Assembly (NCBI RefSeq): GCF_001956045.1
Contig: NZ_MRTH01000046.1
Span: 1-58,019 of the forward strand
DNA length: 58,019 bases
Source of the DNA: Paenibacillus sp. FSL H7-0331
GTDB lineage: Bacteria > Bacillota > Bacilli > Paenibacillales > NBRC-103111
Direction: 5' to 3'
The notes under the pieces are model-generated. The model was not told the origin of the DNA, did not search any database, and saw only the letters and a list, made by a program, of their open reading frames with translations. A program made the translations under genes and the position numbers. Numbering within the stretch: position 1 is the stretch's first letter; every line of letters begins with the position of its first letter. Shown here piece after piece: positions 8,403 to 18,428 of the stretch.

Positions 8403-10160
8403 CTAACGATTCAAATATTTCGATGGATTTTCGGCGGTATCATTTTTTTGTACCTCAAAGTGCAAATGTACACCTGTAGAGTTGCCGGTACTGCCCATAA
8501 AACCTATCTTCTCGCCTTTTTCTACGATTTGTCCAACTTTCACATACATTTGACTCATATGTCCGTACAACGTTTTGTAGCCATTCATATGATCGAGAAT
8601 CACATGATTGCCATAGCCGTTATCATAGCTCGCATATACGACCTTTCCGTTATCCGAAGCCAGGATCGTTTTATTCGGTGATGTGAGATCAAGCCCTTTA
8701 TGCAATGCGCCCCAACGGTAGCCGAATGTACTGGTAATACTGTAGGATTGAACCGGCCATGCAAATTTACCTGTACCCTGGCCTGTAATGACCTTCGTAC
8801 CCTTACGCACAAGCGCCTTGACTGGCTGCACGACAACTTCCTCGCCCTGGACGGCTTCCTCAATGACCAAGCCATTCACTTTTGTAACGAGAATCGTTAT
8901 TTTTTTCATGCCATTTTTGCCTTGCCTCAACGTCTCATCTGTCCCCAGCATCACGTTGCTGTCCTTTTCGAAATCCGTATCGAACTGGATCTCCTGGTTC
9001 TCGACTACCTTCTCTACGGTACGAACCGCTAATGTTGGCTGCAGCACGGTTAAATCAAGCTTTTGGCCTACTTTTAATTTATCATCTACGACCGTAGGGT
9101 TATTTTGATAGATGACTTGCTTGGAAATATTAAGCTTGGTTGCGATGCAGGAGACACAATCGCCCTGTACCACTGTATACTGTACCGGCTGCACATCTCC
9201 GGTTTCCAGCTTTTTTCTGAGCTCATCAGGATTGACTACATCCTGAGGCTGAATCGGAATATCGTGAAGCTCTACCTTTTGCACAAACTCTATCTTCTGC
9301 AGCTCCCCCGATTCTACGGGTGCCGCCGCTGATAGAATCCGAACCTTTGCGTCCTTCTTCTTATCGAGCACGTTCGTCTTGATCTGCTCCAGAACCTGAT
9401 TGGCGGTTTCCTTGTTTTTCACAACGCCTACGTTTTTACCGTCAACCAACAGCTCGGTCCCGATCGGATAGGCTGATATATAACCTGTAAGCTTGTCCAA
9501 TACTTCCTTATCGTTGGTTTTTCCCATGAAAGCCTTTTCAGCACTATATGTGACCATAGGCTCCTGAACAACCATTCTCAAATCTTGTTGGCTACTAGCT
9601 AATTCTTTGACTTTAGAAGCCTCAAACTGCTCAACCATCGATACATCAGACACGACACCAATCTCTGTACCATTCACGGACACATGATACACCTGGTTCA
9701 TATTGCTAACAATATAATGGTTACCACCCCATATTACTGCCGTAATCACACTGGCAACAGCTGCCGTCTTGACTAGGGTCCACTTATGTCCAAGTCTAAG
9801 GATTCCTTTTGTTCTATGTATCGCTTCTTCAGTTGCTACTGACGCCAATACTTGCTCGGTTTCCACGGTTTCTGCTGCTGATAAGGTATCTGTACCTTCT
9901 ACTTTCTCTACCAATTGTACGGTTTCTATCGATTCTGATGTTTCTACTGCTTGTACGATCTCTATCGATTCCTTAGAATCTACCGATTCTACGAGTTGGA
10001 TTGCTTCTGCTGGTATATGTGATTGTTCATGTTCATTCGTCGATGCGGCCGATTTCAGATGACGCTTTAAGTTCAAATTGCGTAACGGGTTATTGGTAAG
10101 CTTCTGCTTCGACTTGTCCAGCAGCTCCTTAGCCCAGCCCATTCCTTTTAAAACACTCAT
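8403..10160 (-). CDS. Membrane-anchored M23 metallopeptidase with LysM and G5 domains
   Basis: The product, 585 residues, is a probable peptidoglycan endopeptidase. It has a cytoplasmic N-terminus with a Glu/Ser/Val/Thr-rich low-complexity part (about 50-105), one membrane helix (129-146), a LysM module (QYTVVQGD to KVGQKLDL), a G5-like segment (about 395-460) and a C-terminal peptidase M23 domain. Zinc ligands are visible: H487 and D491 (HKGLDL) and HLH at 565-567. Start choice: AAGGAG lies 6 bases before the ATG at 10160; an upstream in-frame ATG lacks a site. Its position beside walRK suggests a role in wall turnover, possibly in the WalR regulon (inference). Confidence 0.92.
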   Translation of the reverse strand: MSVLKGMGWAKELLDKSKQKLTNNPLRNLNLKRHLKSAASTNEHEQSHIPAEAIQLVESVDSKESIEIVQAVETSESIETVQLVEKVEGTDTLSAAETVETEQVLASVATEEAIHRTKGILRLGHKWTLVKTAAVASVITAVIWGGNHYIVSNMNQVYHVSVNGTEIGVVSDVSMVEQFEASKVKELASSQQDLRMVVQEPMVTYSAEKAFMGKTNDKEVLDKLTGYISAYPIGTELLVDGKNVGVVKNKETANQVLEQIKTNVLDKKKDAKVRILSAAAPVESGELQKIEFVQKVELHDIPIQPQDVVNPDELRKKLETGDVQPVQYTVVQGDCVSCIATKLNISKQVIYQNNPTVVDDKLKVGQKLDLTVLQPTLAVRTVEKVVENQEIQFDTDFEKDSNVMLGTDETLRQGKNGMKKITILVTKVNGLVIEEAVQGEEVVVQPVKALVRKGTKVITGQGTGKFAWPVQSYSITSTFGYRWGALHKGLDLTSPNKTILASDNGKVVYASYDNGYGNHVILDHMNGYKTLYGHMSQMYVKVGQIVEKGEKIGFMGSTGNSTGVHLHFEVQKNDTAENPSKYLNR

Positions 10161-10335
10161 GTTGTTCTCCTTTAACTTGTTTTTTGCCAAATACATAAAC
10201 AAAACTTAAGTAGGCATACTAATGAAAGCCGTAGGCTCTTAATCAATTTAACATAGGTTAACTGTGAATTTCAACACATTGTTAAGGAAGCGTGTAAACG
10301 AAGGTCGAAACATGACGGGGGTGTGAAGCCATTAA

Positions 10336-10614
10336 ATGGAAAGTTTAATAGCCAGTTTTAGCAGTCAGACAGATATGGAATCCGCAATCCGCTTACTGAA
10401 AGAGCAGGGAGTAATCGATATTAACATGCAAGCTGGGGATTTGGCTGCAAACAATGGAGCAGAGTCAGCGATCCCGAGCTTGTCGAATACTGCATCCGAA
10501 CCCACCTCTGGATTCATGATGCAAGTCGTTGTCGAGTCATCGCGACTCCGCCAAACGGAGGATACGATTGCGAAATATGGAGGCATTGCAGGACAAGCCG
10601 GGGTGGAAGGCTAA
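10336..10614 (+). CDS. Hypothetical 92-residue protein
   Basis: A small soluble protein starting MESLIASFSSQTDMESA. Its pattern (beta strand, helix MESAIRLLKEQGV, strand, Gly/Ser/Asn-rich middle, strand FMMQVVVESS, helix, end AGVEG) resembles one ferredoxin-like unit, as in small general-stress proteins, but I cannot assign a family. The Shine-Dalgarno sequence is poor (GGGGGTG about 15 bases away). It lies convergent to the next gene, and their stops overlap by 4 bases. Confidence 0.6.
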   Translation: MESLIASFSSQTDMESAIRLLKEQGVIDINMQAGDLAANNGAESAIPSLSNTASEPTSGFMMQVVVESSRLRQTEDTIAKYGGIAGQAGVEG

Positions 10615-11357
10615 GGTTTGATCATACCAAGAAGCTGGGAGAATTCTTCCGGCTTCAAATAATTTTTGAGGATCTTCTCGATTTCACTCAACTCACTGGC
10701 TGTGATCCCATCCTCCATCATACTGGAAATATGTTGAATTTCAGTCTGAGGGACACGGGTCAGCAGCAGTTTGAAAATCTGATTCTTATCCTCGTTGGAT
10801 AGCTGCTCCTTTTTCTTCGTGAACTCTTCTCCGGAAACGACCACTTTTCCACCTGAACCAATATCCGTACTGCCGTCCGCTTTGAGACTGCTGCTTAAAC
10901 TGTTCGGTGAAGCTTCAGAAACCGCTCCAGCATTTGGCTTATTTAACCCACTGCCAGCTTCAGAGGAATTCGGGGTATTGGTCGAGCTTCCTGTGTTAGC
11001 TTGATTTTCCGATTTGCTCTCTTCTTTCTTGTCAGTACCCTGCTGATGTCCAAATACAGCTATCGCATCATTCGGTGGTGTCTCGCGGTTAGTGCCTGTT
11101 CGATTATCAGGTTGTGTTCCTTTTGGTGGGATTTCGTTCTTACCCTCCGCAAATAAATGAAAGCCTTCCGCTTGCTTACCCAAATGGGCAATAAATTGCG
11201 ACCAGCTTGGTGCTGTTAGTGTACTTGATTTCAGTTCATATTGATCAAGAACCATATCGACATAGGCATTCATGACTGTGAATGTACATACTACACATAC
11301 GATAGAGGTGATCATGATGCTTACTAGCAGCTTGATCGTACCTTGAATTAGTTTCAT
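10611..11357 (-). CDS. Hypothetical membrane-anchored protein with disordered linker
   Basis: The protein has 248 residues: an N-terminal membrane helix (about 8-30), a short extracellular segment, a Ser/Asn/Gly/Pro-rich disordered stretch (about 75-165), then a charged helical domain (EEFTKKKEQLSNEDK to the end). Function unknown. The C-terminal part has paired helices rich in Glu/Leu (SELSEIEKILKNYLKPEEF). GGGAG lies about 10 bases before the ATG. It sits downstream of purA behind a strong terminator and has its own start region. Confidence 0.7.
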   Translation of the reverse strand: MKLIQGTIKLLVSIMITSIVCVVCTFTVMNAYVDMVLDQYELKSSTLTAPSWSQFIAHLGKQAEGFHLFAEGKNEIPPKGTQPDNRTGTNRETPPNDAIAVFGHQQGTDKKEESKSENQANTGSSTNTPNSSEAGSGLNKPNAGAVSEASPNSLSSSLKADGSTDIGSGGKVVVSGEEFTKKKEQLSNEDKNQIFKLLLTRVPQTEIQHISSMMEDGITASELSEIEKILKNYLKPEEFSQLLGMIKP

Positions 11358-11452
11358 TTGTTATCCGCTCCCGCCATTCAGTTCTCAGCAGCTGCTAATA
11401 CAGCTTGCTTCCTTCAGTATGGACGGCTTTGCGCCAAATCAACCCATTTCAA

Positions 11453-11495
11453 GCAAAAAATCTCTCAAAACCTGTGAAACAGGCCTTGAGAGATT
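11453..11495 (-). terminator. Rho-independent terminator of purA
   Basis: AATCTCTCAA (11459-11468) pairs with TTGAGAGATT (11486-11495). A second inner stem CCTGT/ACAGG completes the hairpin. On the minus strand it runs into TTTTTT. It lies 20 bases after the purA stop. Confidence 0.9.
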
Positions 11496-11515
11496 GAATA
11501 GAGCAAGCTTTAAAA

Positions 11516-12799
11516 TTAGAAAATTTCATGTACCAAATTCGTTTGCTCACGGTTACGGCCTACAGAGAAAATCGAGATCGGAATCCCGGTCAGCTCTACA
11601 ACACGTTCGATATATTTACGGGCATTAACTGGCAGATCCTCCAGCTTCCGAACGCCTGTAATGTCCTCGCTCCAACCTGGCAGCTCCTCATAGACAGCTA
11701 CACACTCGGACAGCATTTTCAAGCTGGCTGGGTAATGCTCAATCGTTTCACCGCGGTACTGATACGATGTGCAAATTTTCACAGTTTCTAAGCCCGCCAG
11801 CACATCCAGCGAGTTCAGGGATAGTCCTGTAATACTACTTACTCTGCGAGCATGACGGATGACTACACTGTCAAACCAGCCCACACGGCGAGGACGACCT
11901 GTTACCGTACCGTACTCGTGGCCTTTTTCACGAATCCAATCACCGATATCGTTGTTAAGCTCGGTTGGGAATGGACCGTCGCCTACACGTGTTGTGTAAG
12001 ACTTGGCAACCCCGATAACCTGTTGAATTTTGCTCGGTCCTACACCGGAACCGATACAAACGCCACCTGCGGATGGATTGGATGATGTAACGAATGGATA
12101 AGTCCCTTGGTCGATGTCAAGCATAACGCCTTGAGCACCTTCAAATAATACTTTCTTATCAGCATCGATCAAATCGTTCAGGATGACAGAGGTATCGGTT
12201 ACATAAGGGCGAATCCGCTCTGCATATCCCAAATACTCAGTAATGATAGCCTCTGCATCTACAGCTGCTGCGCCGTATACTTGCTCGATCAACACATTTT
12301 TCTCGGCAACAACCTGACGTACGCGGTTCGTGAATTCCTCAGCATCCATCAAATCGGCAATCCGGATACCATTACGAGCTGCTTTATCCATATAGCAAGG
12401 ACCAATTCCCTTACGTGTCGTACCGATCTTGTTCTCACCCTTGCGATCTTCTTCCAGACCATCAAGCAGCAAATGATACGGCATAATGACATGTGCGCGG
12501 TCACTAATTTTCAAATTATTCGTAGTAAAACCATTATCATGAATATATTGAATCTCTTCAAGCAGCGCGCCTGGATTAATTACCATACCATTACCAATAA
12601 CGCACACTTTATTTTCATAAAAAATGCCTGAAGGAACCATTGTTAATTTGTACTTTTTTTCATCAATCAAAATCGTATGACCCGCATTGTTACCACCCTG
12701 GTAACGTGCCACCACTTCTGCAGACTCAGCAAGAAAATCGGTAATTTTACCTTTTCCTTCGTCGCCCCATTGGGTTCCGACAACCACAACCGTTGACAT
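11516..12799 (-). CDS. purA: Adenylosuccinate synthase
   Basis: The enzyme catalyses the first committed step of AMP synthesis from IMP, with GTP and aspartate. It has 427 residues, the normal length. Signatures: [11 protein letters not shown] with the catalytic Asp at the N-terminus, GGNNAGHT with the catalytic His, the IMP-binding region [12 protein letters not shown], and [12 protein letters not shown]. It is transcribed alone from a clear sigma-A promoter (12868-12896) with a PurR-type operator upstream, and it ends in a strong terminator. Confidence 0.98.
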   Translation of the reverse strand: MSTVVVVGTQWGDEGKGKITDFLAESAEVVARYQGGNNAGHTILIDEKKYKLTMVPSGIFYENKVCVIGNGMVINPGALLEEIQYIHDNGFTTNNLKISDRAHVIMPYHLLLDGLEEDRKGENKIGTTRKGIGPCYMDKAARNGIRIADLMDAEEFTNRVRQVVAEKNVLIEQVYGAAAVDAEAIITEYLGYAERIRPYVTDTSVILNDLIDADKKVLFEGAQGVMLDIDQGTYPFVTSSNPSAGGVCIGSGVGPSKIQQVIGVAKSYTTRVGDGPFPTELNNDIGDWIREKGHEYGTVTGRPRRVGWFDSVVIRHARRVSSITGLSLNSLDVLAGLETVKICTSYQYRGETIEHYPASLKMLSECVAVYEELPGWSEDITGVRKLEDLPVNARKYIERVVELTGIPISIFSVGRNREQTNLVHEIF

Positions 12800-12816
12800 G
12801 CAATCTAACCCCCATC

Positions 12817-12833
12817 AGGTGAAAGTTTCACCT
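12817..12833. promoter_or_regulatory. Palindrome in the purA leader
   Basis: AGGTGAAAGTTTCACCT is a perfect 8+1+8 palindrome in the 5' untranslated region of purA, between the -10 box and the start codon. One central base suits a protein-bound operator better than an RNA hairpin, although 6 base pairs with a 5-base loop could form. The binding factor is unknown. Confidence 0.5.
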
Positions 12834-12867
12834 ATAATTAGCCAAAAAGGCATAAAGCACCTTTAGT

Positions 12868-12896
12868 ATTCTAGCAGTTACTTGACCTAAAGTCAA
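12868..12896 (-). promoter_or_regulatory. Sigma-A promoter of purA
   Basis: On the minus strand TTGACT (12891-12896) and TAGAAT (12868-12873) are separated by exactly 17 bases, about 70 bases before the purA ATG. Confidence 0.8.
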
Positions 12897-12897
12897 T

Positions 12898-12941
12898 AAA
12901 AACGAACGTTTGTACAGCTTCGTGTTGAAATGTTCGTCCAT
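12898..12941. promoter_or_regulatory. PurR-type double PurBox upstream of purA
   Basis: AAAAACGAACGTT (12898-12910) and the inverted AATGTTCGTCCAT (12929-12941) each keep the CGAAC core of the Bacillus PurBox (AWWWCCGAACWWT). They are 18 bases apart and abut the -35 box. This is the arrangement PurR uses to repress pur genes in Bacillus. No purR gene is in the window. Confidence 0.6.
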
Positions 12942-12945
12942 TGGT

Positions 12946-14301
12946 TTATCGGCCTGCTGCTTCCTGATGCGTGCGATCCAGCCCGACAAATTTATTATAA
13001 TTTTTCAAAAAGGCCAGCTCTACCGTACCTACCGGACCATTCCGCTGTTTGGCGATGATAATCTCGATAATGTTCTTTTTTTCGGATTCCTTATCATAGT
13101 AATCATCACGATACAAGAAGGCGACGATATCGGCATCTTGCTCAATGGAGCCCGATTCCCGTAAGTCCGACATCATCGGACGTTTATCCTGACGCTGCTC
13201 GACACCACGACTCAGCTGGGACAATGCAATGACCGGTACATCCAGCTCCCGGGCAATTTGCTTCAAGGTACGGGAAATTTCCGATACCTCCTGCTGCCGG
13301 TTATCGCCTTTACCGCGGCCATGAATCAACTGCAGGTAATCGATGAGGATCATCCCAAGCCCCCGCTCCTGCTTGAGTCTGCGGCATCTTGCGCGAATAT
13401 CCGCAACCGTCACCGACGGGGAATCATCAATGTAGATGTTGGCTTCCGACAGGGAACCAATCGCCATCGTCATCTTCTCCCAATCCTCGGCCTCCAAGGA
13501 GCCCGTACGCATCCGAGTCGCATCCACGTTCGCTTCCGCACAAATCATCCGCTGTACCAGCTGCGGAGCACCCATTTCCAGACTGAAAATAGCAACGGTT
13601 TCCTTCTCCCGTACACCTACATTTTGCGCAATATTCAGGGCAAATGCCGTCTTTCCTACCGAAGGACGTGCGGCAACGATGATTAAATCCGAACGCTGAA
13701 AACCGGATGTCATTTTATCCAGATCCTGGAATCCAGACTTGACTCCGGTCGTTCCGCCTTTATTGTTATAAAGGTATTCGACCTTGTCAAAAACCTCCAT
13801 TAACACATCACGAATCGCTATGAACCCGGTTGAGGAACGGCGCTGGGAAATTTCTAGAATCTTCTTCTCTGCTTCACCCAGCAGCTCAGCCACATCGTCC
13901 GTACTGGCATAACCATCCGTAACGATGTTGGTAGCCGCCCGAATTAACCGCCGCAGCATCGACTTCTCTTCCACAATCTGTGCGTAGTAGTCGATGTTGG
14001 CCGCAGTAGGCACCGCATTTGCAAGCTCAGATAAATACTTGATCCCGCCGATTTCCTCCAGCTGCTGCTTATTTTGCAGCTTGGACGTCAGCGTGATCAA
14101 GTCAATCGGCTCATCCTCCTCAGCCAGCTCCAGCATCGATTCAAAAATCCGCTGATGCGACGTACGATAGAAGTCGTCACTATTGATCCGCTCCATCGCA
14201 GTGACGAGTGATTCGCCGTCAAGCAAAATAGCGCCGAGCACGGCCTGCTCGGCTTCCAGATTTTGCGGAGGGATACGATCCAAAAACATGCCCTCGTTCA
14301 A
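12946..14301 (-). CDS. dnaC: Replicative DNA helicase (DnaB family, Bacillus DnaC)
   Basis: A hexameric 5'-3' fork helicase of 451 residues. The N-terminal domain (LEAEQAVLGAILLD) and the RecA-like C-terminal domain are complete. Walker A is ARPSVGKTAFALN and Walker B is LIDYLQLI; the arginine-rich DNA-binding loop and the C-terminal AKQRNGPVG motif are present. The TTG start at 14301 is well supported: AGGAGGGG lies 6 bases upstream. An internal ATG at codon 5 has no site of its own. It follows rplI in the rplI-dnaC order of Bacillus. Confidence 0.97.
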   Translation of the reverse strand: MNEGMFLDRIPPQNLEAEQAVLGAILLDGESLVTAMERINSDDFYRTSHQRIFESMLELAEEDEPIDLITLTSKLQNKQQLEEIGGIKYLSELANAVPTAANIDYYAQIVEEKSMLRRLIRAATNIVTDGYASTDDVAELLGEAEKKILEISQRRSSTGFIAIRDVLMEVFDKVEYLYNNKGGTTGVKSGFQDLDKMTSGFQRSDLIIVAARPSVGKTAFALNIAQNVGVREKETVAIFSLEMGAPQLVQRMICAEANVDATRMRTGSLEAEDWEKMTMAIGSLSEANIYIDDSPSVTVADIRARCRRLKQERGLGMILIDYLQLIHGRGKGDNRQQEVSEISRTLKQIARELDVPVIALSQLSRGVEQRQDKRPMMSDLRESGSIEQDADIVAFLYRDDYYDKESEKKNIIEIIIAKQRNGPVGTVELAFLKNYNKFVGLDRTHQEAAGR

Positions 14302-14336
14302 TGATTTCCCCTCCTGGGCACTTCCATCAAGAAAGT

Positions 14337-14786
14337 TTACTTATCCTCACTCACATGAATCTTCAGTTTAGCGGACACTTCTGTGTGCAGCTTCACACCA
14401 ACCTCTGTCACACCCAACGTACGAATCGGCTCGTCCATAAGAATTTTCCGTTTATCCAGCTTCAGCTTGAACTGCTTTTCCAGCTCCTCAGCTACCTGCT
14501 TGCTTGGAATGGCTCCGAACAAACGGCCATCCTTACCTGACTTCGCCTTCAATTCCACGGTTAATGATTCCAGCTTCTTCCCAAGCTCTACAGCATCTGC
14601 CTTCTCTTGCTCTTTCTTGCGCTGCTCAGCTTTCTTCTGCTGGTCCAACATTTTCACTGAACCTTCGTTAGCGGCAGCTGCCAGCTTCTGTGGCAGCAGG
14701 AAATTCGTTGCATATCCCTCGGAAACCTCTTTAATATCGCCTTTTTTGCCTTGACCCTTAACGTCCTTTAATAAGATAACTTTCAT
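14337..14786 (-). CDS. rplI: Ribosomal protein bL9
   Basis: The protein has 149 residues with the L9 N-terminal domain ([30 protein letters not shown]), the long connecting helix and a C-terminal RNA-binding domain. AGGAGGGG lies 8 bases before the ATG. The start overlaps the gdpP stop by 4 bases, indicating translational coupling. Confidence 0.98.
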   Translation of the reverse strand: MKVILLKDVKGQGKKGDIKEVSEGYATNFLLPQKLAAAANEGSVKMLDQQKKAEQRKKEQEKADAVELGKKLESLTVELKAKSGKDGRLFGAIPSKQVAEELEKQFKLKLDKRKILMDEPIRTLGVTEVGVKLHTEVSAKLKIHVSEDK

Positions 14787-16747
14787 TCAAAAAGCCCCTC
14801 CTCAGCATTCATCTCATTTAAAATTAATTTTAGCTTCTCAGCTGCTGCCTCAAGCGTCCCTTCGAACTGCGTAGCTGCATTCGTTAAATGGCCGCCGCCA
14901 CCCATCCGCTCCATGACAACCTGTACATTCAATTGTCCCAACGAACGGGCGCTAATACCGACTAATCCATCAGGTCTTTCACTGATGACGAATGAGGCCG
15001 ACACACCGGTCATCGTTAGCAGTGTATCGGCTGCCTGGGCAATCAGCAGCTGTGAATATTTACGATTTGGCTCCGTTACGGCCAGTGCAATGTGTTCATG
15101 AATGACCACTGCATTCTTAATGACATCCGCACGCTGGATATAAGCCTCCAGATCTTCCTTCAGCAGTCTCTGAATGAGCGAGGAATCCGCTCCATTGCGC
15201 CTCAGGAAGGAAGCCGCCTCAAAGGTACGGGCGCCCGTGCTGAGTGAAAAACTTTTCGTATCAACGACAATGCCTGCGAGCAGCGCGGTTGCTTCAAGCA
15301 CACCCATTGTCAGACGATCGTTAAAATATTGCAGCAGCTCCGTCACCAGCTCGCAGGTCGAGGAAGCGTAAGGCTCCATATAAACCAGTGTCGCATCCTG
15401 AATAAATTCCTCGCCGCGTCGATGATGATCAACGACAAATTTACGATTCGTCAGCTGCAGCAGCTTCGGCTCGGCTACCATCGACGCTTTGTGGGTATCG
15501 ACAACAACGGCCAGTGACCGTTGATTCGTAATCTGCATCGCCTGCTCTGGTGTGATAAACCAGCGGTTCAGCTTCTCGTCCTCATAGATCGTTTCCATCA
15601 GCTTCTGGATCGAAGGGTTTACCCCTTCCAGTACAATATAGCCTTCCTTATTGCTGACATGGGCCGCTTTCAGCACACCGATAGCCGCGCCAATCGAATC
15701 CATATCCGGATATCGATGACCCATAATGATAACCTTGTCACATTCCTTGATCAAATCACGCAGCGCATGGGATATTACCCTTGCCCGGACTCTCGTTCGT
15801 TTCTCAACAGCATTGGATCGGCCTCCATAAAAGGATAACCTTTCACCGATCTTAACAGCAACCTGATCACCGCCGCGGCCAAGCGCCATATCCAGACTTG
15901 TCTGCGCCAATTGCCCCAACTCCGTTAAGGAGTTGTTGCCGGAAGCGATTCCCATACTTAAAGTCAGCTGCAGCTTATGCTCGATCGTCAGATCGCGGAC
16001 CTCGTCCAAGATTTCAAAACGTGACTGCTCCAGCATTTTCAGACCCTTCTGGTCAATCAATATCAAGTAACGATCCGAGGCCGTACGACGTAAATACACG
16101 TTATACTTTTGCGCCCATTCGGTAATCTCACCGGTTACCTTGGCCATCATGATACTCCTGGATTGATCATCCATACCTTGTGTCGCTTCTTCCAGATTAT
16201 CCATCATAATAATACCGATCGACAATCGTTCTTCCTCATAACGTATGGATAGTGTTTTATAGGCCGTAATATCCGTCACATACAGCAGCCGTTCATTCGG
16301 CTTTACCTGCACCTGATAAATACATTTACCAAGAGTAATCTCGACCTTGCCTACATCCTTGTCCTTACGACCTTTCAAGATCGGGAACAATTCCAACAAA
16401 CCTTCACCGATCAGAGAGTCCTTGCCGACCATTTTGGCCACAAATGGATTGTGCCACTCCACGATCTTTTCTTCGTTATACAGCAAAATGCCGATAGGCA
16501 ATTCATTGATCACCTCATTGCCTGCCCGCTTGATGCGGTGGGACAATGTCGTTACGTATTTATTCATATCCTTGCTGAATGCCTGCTCGGCCCTCATCGT
16601 AAAAAATCCGAGAATCACGCATGCAAGCAAGGCGATCACACCAACTACCCATTGAAACAGCATGAGCACAAAAATTAATATCGTCATTACAGCAAAAATC
16701 CATACGATATGCGCGCCATGCCATCGATTTAACAGGAACTTCGGCAT
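14783..16747 (-). CDS. gdpP: Cyclic-di-AMP phosphodiesterase GdpP (YybT)
   Basis: Membrane enzyme of 654 residues that hydrolyses c-di-AMP. Two N-terminal membrane helices (about 13-30 and 34-50), a PAS-like domain (about 80-165), a degenerate GGDEF domain (about 170-300), then DHH/DHHA1 domains. Metal ligands: H344, D348 and D350 (GHRYPDMD), the Asp in VVVDTHKAS, and VDHHRRGE. The DHHA1 motif GGGGH is present. It lies between the yybS-like gene and rplI, as in Bacillus. It probably links osmotic and wall stress to the nearby wall regulators (inference). Confidence 0.96.
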   Translation of the reverse strand: MPKFLLNRWHGAHIVWIFAVMTILIFVLMLFQWVVGVIALLACVILGFFTMRAEQAFSKDMNKYVTTLSHRIKRAGNEVINELPIGILLYNEEKIVEWHNPFVAKMVGKDSLIGEGLLELFPILKGRKDKDVGKVEITLGKCIYQVQVKPNERLLYVTDITAYKTLSIRYEEERLSIGIIMMDNLEEATQGMDDQSRSIMMAKVTGEITEWAQKYNVYLRRTASDRYLILIDQKGLKMLEQSRFEILDEVRDLTIEHKLQLTLSMGIASGNNSLTELGQLAQTSLDMALGRGGDQVAVKIGERLSFYGGRSNAVEKRTRVRARVISHALRDLIKECDKVIIMGHRYPDMDSIGAAIGVLKAAHVSNKEGYIVLEGVNPSIQKLMETIYEDEKLNRWFITPEQAMQITNQRSLAVVVDTHKASMVAEPKLLQLTNRKFVVDHHRRGEEFIQDATLVYMEPYASSTCELVTELLQYFNDRLTMGVLEATALLAGIVVDTKSFSLSTGARTFEAASFLRRNGADSSLIQRLLKEDLEAYIQRADVIKNAVVIHEHIALAVTEPNRKYSQLLIAQAADTLLTMTGVSASFVISERPDGLVGISARSLGQLNVQVVMERMGGGGHLTNAATQFEGTLEAAAEKLKLILNEMNAEEGLFE

Positions 16748-16769
16748 CCCTTTCGCCCCTAATCCAATC

Positions 16770-17690
16770 TTATTTTCGAGTCACACGTTCACGGAGCGGA
16801 AAAGCAGTATCGAACACACCCAGCAAACTTAATATAAAGGGTGCAAAAAGCAACGATACGATAATTCCGCAAATCGGCAAAACCCGGTTCCAACGTTTAT
16901 AGTGAGCCAGGAAAAACAGAAAGGAAATGGCCTGCACCGCGAACAAGAACGACAGCATAGGCAGCAGGTTAATCAGGATCGTGAATAGCATCGAGCTCGT
17001 GTCTCTTACAAAAAACTCCATAAACAAAGCGATTACGTAATACCAAACTAACGATTTGTGAAGCTTCCAATCACGAATGGGTCGAAACCCTTGAATATGC
17101 TCGCCTGATCGATTGAGCAGCTTTCTGGCTGCCCAGTGCGTCACTAATACGATAAATAAAGAAATCCCGATCATGTAGAGGGGAAGCATATGACTTGCGA
17201 TCTTTACCAGCATTTCTTTATCCATGACCAGTGAATTTTGCAGGTAAGCAGGCATCATGCTTATGCTTTCCAACATGAACATTTTCATTTTTTCGATCAA
17301 ATTAATTCCAAAAGCATAACAGACTACCAAGCTAAGCAGCATCTCCGCCAGCAGGGTAAGTGTTCCCGCAGTGACTACATTTCGCGCTGGTGCGCCTTTT
17401 TTGTATTGATTGCCCATTTGGAAAACGGGGGGTAAAAAGAATATGGATACGGCAATAAGCATGACAGCAACCCATCCCACCATCAGCAAGGAGGTTACCA
17501 GATAAACGACAATCAGACTAATTGCGTAAAATACTAAAAAACGTTTCGTATCCAGCTTCACGTACTGTACCAGCAGTGGCACCATCAACAAGCAGATCGT
17601 AATGCTACTGACTAGCGGTACCATTATCGACAGCAATAAAACAACCGTCGCCAAGCCCCAACCCAGTAATCCCAAGGAACCGTTCCTCAA
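16770..17690 (-). CDS. YybS-type multi-pass membrane protein (DUF2232)
   Basis: The protein has about 306 residues with seven or eight hydrophobic helices and belongs by context and pattern to the YybS/DUF2232 family next to gdpP. Its function is unknown; the helix pattern recalls ECF-type S components. Start: AAGAGG (17699-17704) lies 8 bases before the TTG at 17690, whereas the in-frame GTG at 17699 overlaps that site and cannot use it. It is 22 bases upstream of gdpP and likely cotranscribed. Confidence 0.8.
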   Translation of the reverse strand: MRNGSLGLLGWGLATVVLLLSIMVPLVSSITICLLMVPLLVQYVKLDTKRFLVFYAISLIVVYLVTSLLMVGWVAVMLIAVSIFFLPPVFQMGNQYKKGAPARNVVTAGTLTLLAEMLLSLVVCYAFGINLIEKMKMFMLESISMMPAYLQNSLVMDKEMLVKIASHMLPLYMIGISLFIVLVTHWAARKLLNRSGEHIQGFRPIRDWKLHKSLVWYYVIALFMEFFVRDTSSMLFTILINLLPMLSFLFAVQAISFLFFLAHYKRWNRVLPICGIIVSLLFAPFILSLLGVFDTAFPLRERVTRK

Positions 17691-17747
17691 TCCGTTCACC
17701 TCTTACACATATGTTCTCACCTTTAACCTGTTAACGACGACTTGACC

Positions 17748-17756
17748 ATTATAACA
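17748..17756 (-). promoter_or_regulatory. Extended -10 promoter before the yybS-like gene
   Basis: On the minus strand TGT precedes a perfect TATAAT, giving an extended -10 element. No good -35 box is seen. It would drive the yybS-like gene, gdpP, rplI and dnaC. Confidence 0.5.
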
Positions 17757-17760
17757 CATC

Positions 17761-18177
17761 TCACACCTTTTGTTCTGCCTGCCACAACTTGAAGCAATAA
17801 TCAATAATTTCTCTTCTGCGAATGATTCCGATAAAAACCTCATTGTCATCGATCACGGGAACATAGTTCTGGTTGGTTGCGAGCAGGATCAGATCCTCCA
17901 TCTGTTGATCAATCCGGACCGGTTTGATCTCCACATGCTGAGCAACGTCCTTCAACAGGACTTTGTGCGTATGGTCAAATCCGATTTGCGGCTCACGTTT
18001 GAGCTTCCACAATAAATCGCCCTCCGTAATCGTTCCGGCGTACTTGCCGGCATCGTCGATGAGCGGAACTGCCGAATACCGATGGTATTCCATTCTTTCA
18101 AGCGCTTGGCGCATCGTGGAATTCGGAGATAAGTAAATGACGTCTTCTTTAGGAACAAGAAAAAACGCGATGTTCAC
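17761..18177 (-). CDS. Tandem CBS-domain protein
   Basis: The product has 138 residues made of two CBS motifs (SPNSTMRQALERMEYHRYSAVP then VRIDQQMEDLILLATNQNYVPV), a Bateman module that usually binds adenine nucleotides such as AMP, ATP or c-di-AMP. No catalytic domain is attached. A GTG start at 18177 has AAAGGA 8 bases upstream. Its place beside gdpP makes c-di-AMP binding an attractive but untested idea. Confidence 0.85.
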   Translation of the reverse strand: MNIAFFLVPKEDVIYLSPNSTMRQALERMEYHRYSAVPLIDDAGKYAGTITEGDLLWKLKREPQIGFDHTHKVLLKDVAQHVEIKPVRIDQQMEDLILLATNQNYVPVIDDNEVFIGIIRRREIIDYCFKLWQAEQKV

Positions 18178-18428
18178 AAAACCAATCCTTTCCTGACTGA
18201 AATCACAGTATATCCTATCTACTTAATAATACACTATGACGCAATTAGAAGATATACAACTAAACCCCTTCTATATTTAACAATAGTAGACAATAGCAGG
18301 CTCACCTATTCCGACTATGACCGCCAAGCCACAATTTACGAATAGTAAGCGAGTACCCGGATGCGAGAACATATACCAAGAAAGTATCCCAAATGCCATG
18401 CTGCAAATGTTTGATCGTATATTCCAAG
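18178..18428. other. Intergenic stretch without a recognisable gene
   Basis: About 250 bases between the CBS gene and the terminator at 18429. I see no open frame with a ribosome binding site, no RNA gene and no clear repeat. It must contain the promoter of the CBS gene. Confidence 0.6.

Noticed and set aside
12898..12930. CGAAC half-sites as a LexA/DinR box.
   Set aside because: The spacing does not fit CGAACRNRYGTTYC; the PurR arrangement explains both half-sites better.
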